15,186 nt of DNA from DATFHX01 sp035247945 (lineage in GTDB: Bacteria > Patescibacteriota > Saccharimonadia > Saccharimonadales > Saccharimonadaceae): contig DATFHX010000002.1 in the NCBI GenBank assembly GCA_035247945.1, forward strand, positions 1-15,186. The letters are read 5' to 3'. Position numbers and translations under genes: made by a program. The notes under the pieces were generated by a model. It did no database searches, was not told where the DNA came from, and saw only the letters and a program-made list of their open reading frames with translations. Below are positions 14,198 to 15,186 of the stretch, one piece after another (within the stretch, counting starts at the first letter, position 1; every line of letters begins with the position of its first letter).

Positions 14198-14239
14198 GCT
14201 ATTCTCACCTTCTGTGCGATGATGAACGGACGTTTATTG

Positions 14240-14268
14240 ACTTTAATGGACAATAGTATGTTTGTCAA
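14240..14268 (-). promoter_or_regulatory. Promoter of the GC-rich kinase unit
   Basis: On the minus strand, a perfect -35 TTGACA (14263-14268) lies 17 bp from a moderate -10 TAAAGT (14240-14245), about 40 nt before the GTG at 14197. A small palindrome overlaps the -35 box. Confidence 0.5.
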
Positions 14269-14271
14269 ACA
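14259..14271. promoter_or_regulatory. Palindrome TGTTTG-T-CAAACA over the -35 box
   Basis: Perfect inverted repeat with 6-bp arms and a 1-bp centre, covering the TTGACA of the kinase unit promoter. It may be an operator; the arm length is short enough for chance. Confidence 0.3.
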
Positions 14272-14291
14272 ACCATATCATACTTAAGCAC

Positions 14292-14321
14292 TATAAAAGT
14301 GCAGACCGATTGGTCTGCACT
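14292..14321 (-). terminator. Rho-independent terminator of the SdrD_B surface protein gene
   Basis: Inverted repeat with 10-bp arms (14298-14307 paired with 14312-14321, arm AGTGCAGACC) and a GATT-type tetraloop. On the minus strand it is followed by TTTTATAG. It lies 33 bp after the stop at 14354. Confidence 0.75.
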
Positions 14322-14353
14322 CAATACTTTTAGCTTATGTAAAAGAAGTGACT

Positions 14354-15186
14354 CTATAGGCGGCCGAACTGGCGGCGAGCGAGTAGTGTGCCGGCAATAG
14401 GCAAGCTAAGTGCAAGTAGAAGGAGAGAAGTACTATTTTCGCCAGTAGTCGCAAGCTTTGGATCGCAGATAAAACCAAGGTCAAGTGTCATATTTGCGAA
14501 ATCATCGTCCGTCCCTTGGCCACTTACTGCGAGATCTGCCTCGCCTGTCGGAGCCGAGTTGAATGGACCAAGGTGCATCGAACCCGTGCGAACAGCTGTA
14601 TCCGCAGGAACATCGAGTCCATTGTCATCGCTATCGATGTTATTATCTGGATTTACACTCTGCTTTGGGCCTGTTGAACTCATATTACAACTTGTTAGCG
14701 TCGTATTGTTCGTAAAGTTAGACTGGACAACTTCCGCCTGGTAGCATCCCGCATCGAGATCGTCGAATCGGTAGTGGCCTTCGGTATCGGTAACAGTTGT
14801 ATTGAGCTTATTTCCACTACAGTCATAAAGATCAACAACTACATTTGCAATACCTGGAGTAGGACCATCGGCCGGGTTGATGTCCCCTGAATTATCCTTA
14901 TCAAGCCATACTCGGTTACCTAGGCTGTATGGATGCCAGAATCCAAAATCAATGGTTGTATCAGAGGAATTATCGTTATCGTCATCGGGTGGTGTAGTGG
15001 TTGTCGTTGGCTCTGCAAATACGGCAAGCGTTGTTTTTGAAGCACACATTCCTGATGATTGTGCCGTGCCACCTGTAGGTATAACCCCATGGCTCTTATT
15101 GTCACTCTTTGAATTACCGTCTACGCCTGCAGGAACTGGGGAAGCTGTATACCTATCAAGTTTTCCTCCGGGAGAAAAACTACTCG
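14354..15186 (-). CDS. SdrD_B-domain surface protein with sortase sorting signal, 5' end outside window
   Basis: The frame is open to the window edge, giving the last 277 residues of a longer protein. It has the end of one SdrD_B-like repeat (TTIDFGF, about 14939-14959), then a full one at about 14471-14926 that begins GNRVWLDKDNSGD and ends MTLDLGF. Within it are acidic, Ca-binding-type loops (DKDNSGD, NNIDSDDNG) and the strand segment DTEGHYRFDDLDAGCYQAEV. A threonine- and aspartate-rich linker (TTTTTPPDDDNDNSSD) precedes it. The C-terminus is a sorting signal: LATTG, a hydrophobic stretch, and a basic tail RRQFGRL. The protein is thus predicted to be cell-wall anchored by a sortase and to act in adhesion or as a surface layer. 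The ATG at 15047-15049 is internal, since upstream codons also fit a surface protein. A terminator follows the stop. Confidence 0.88.
   Translation of the reverse strand, partial: SSFSPGGKLDRYTASPVPAGVDGNSKSDNKSHGVIPTGGTAQSSGMCASKTTLAVFAEPTTTTTPPDDDNDNSSDTTIDFGFWHPYSLGNRVWLDKDNSGDINPADGPTPGIANVVVDLYDCSGNKLNTTVTDTEGHYRFDDLDAGCYQAEVVQSNFTNNTTLTSCNMSSTGPKQSVNPDNNIDSDDNGLDVPADTAVRTGSMHLGPFNSAPTGEADLAVSGQGTDDDFANMTLDLGFICDPKLATTGENSTSLLLLALSLPIAGTLLARRQFGRL
14357..14455 (-). other. C-terminal sortase sorting signal (LATTG)
   Basis: Codons for LATTG at 14441-14455, followed by a hydrophobic segment (SLLLLALSLPIAGTLLA) and a basic tail (RRQFGRL). LAxTG fits the preference described for class E sortases better than the LPxTG of class A. 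No sortase gene lies in the window. Confidence 0.75.

Overview
This window looks like chromosomal DNA from a small-genome bacterium of moderate GC, most plausibly an environmental member of Candidatus Saccharibacteria (TM7) or a related Patescibacteria/CPR lineage. That placement is inference. It rests on the compact layout (many 1-8 bp gene overlaps, no intergenic gap above about 160 bp), the combination of NDH-2 and cytochrome bd as the only visible respiratory parts, SdrD_B-type surface proteins with an LATTG sorting signal, and short starch/glycogen enzymes. TGA is used as a stop (for example at 2113-2115 and 11081-11083), so recoding of TGA to glycine, as in Gracilibacteria/SR1, is not supported. 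No rRNA, tRNA, insertion sequence or CRISPR array was seen.

Layout. (1) 1-3336, minus strand: an alpha-glucan operon read in the order GT4 glycosyltransferase, GH57 alpha-amylase-like enzyme, GH15 glucoamylase-like enzyme (its 3' end lies outside the window). The genes are joined by a 4-base and an 8-base overlap and have a sigma70-like promoter upstream of the GT4 gene. (2) 3427-4617, minus: an NDH-2 type NADH:quinone oxidoreductase. It is divergent from (3) 4712-6242, plus: an MscS-family channel gene split by a one-base frameshift, overlapped by a small P-loop kinase gene. (4) 6199-8153, minus: a YdeI/OmdA-family protein, then glucose-6-phosphate dehydrogenase. (5) 8237-9809, plus: an unrecognised multi-pass membrane protein and a small protein with a DGNHR motif. 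(6) 9866-12969, plus: a compact respiratory operon with a second NDH-2, CydA, and a CydB-like subunit only about half the usual size. (7) 12966-13310, minus: a DUF1801/YdhG-like protein. (8) 13407-14197, minus: a visibly GC-richer two-gene unit (unknown protein plus polynucleotide-kinase-like P-loop kinase) with its own promoter and terminator. (9) 14354-15186, minus: the C-terminal part of a sortase-anchored SdrD_B surface protein.

How it could fit together (inference): the GT4/GH57/GH15 set builds and degrades an alpha-glucan, releasing glucose units. Glucose-6-phosphate dehydrogenase draws on glucose-6-phosphate for NADPH. NADH can be reoxidised by two NDH-2 paralogues that pass electrons to quinone, and cytochrome bd would pass them on to O2. 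Such a chain would give redox balance and O2 removal, with only the charge movement of bd for energy. A near-perfect CRP-type palindrome lies just upstream of the respiratory operon promoter.

The most interesting points are the half-length CydB in an otherwise complete NDH-2/bd operon, the CxxC tail shared by both NDH-2 proteins, the CRP-like site, several promoters placed so close to start codons that transcripts should be leaderless, and the GC-rich foreign-looking kinase unit.
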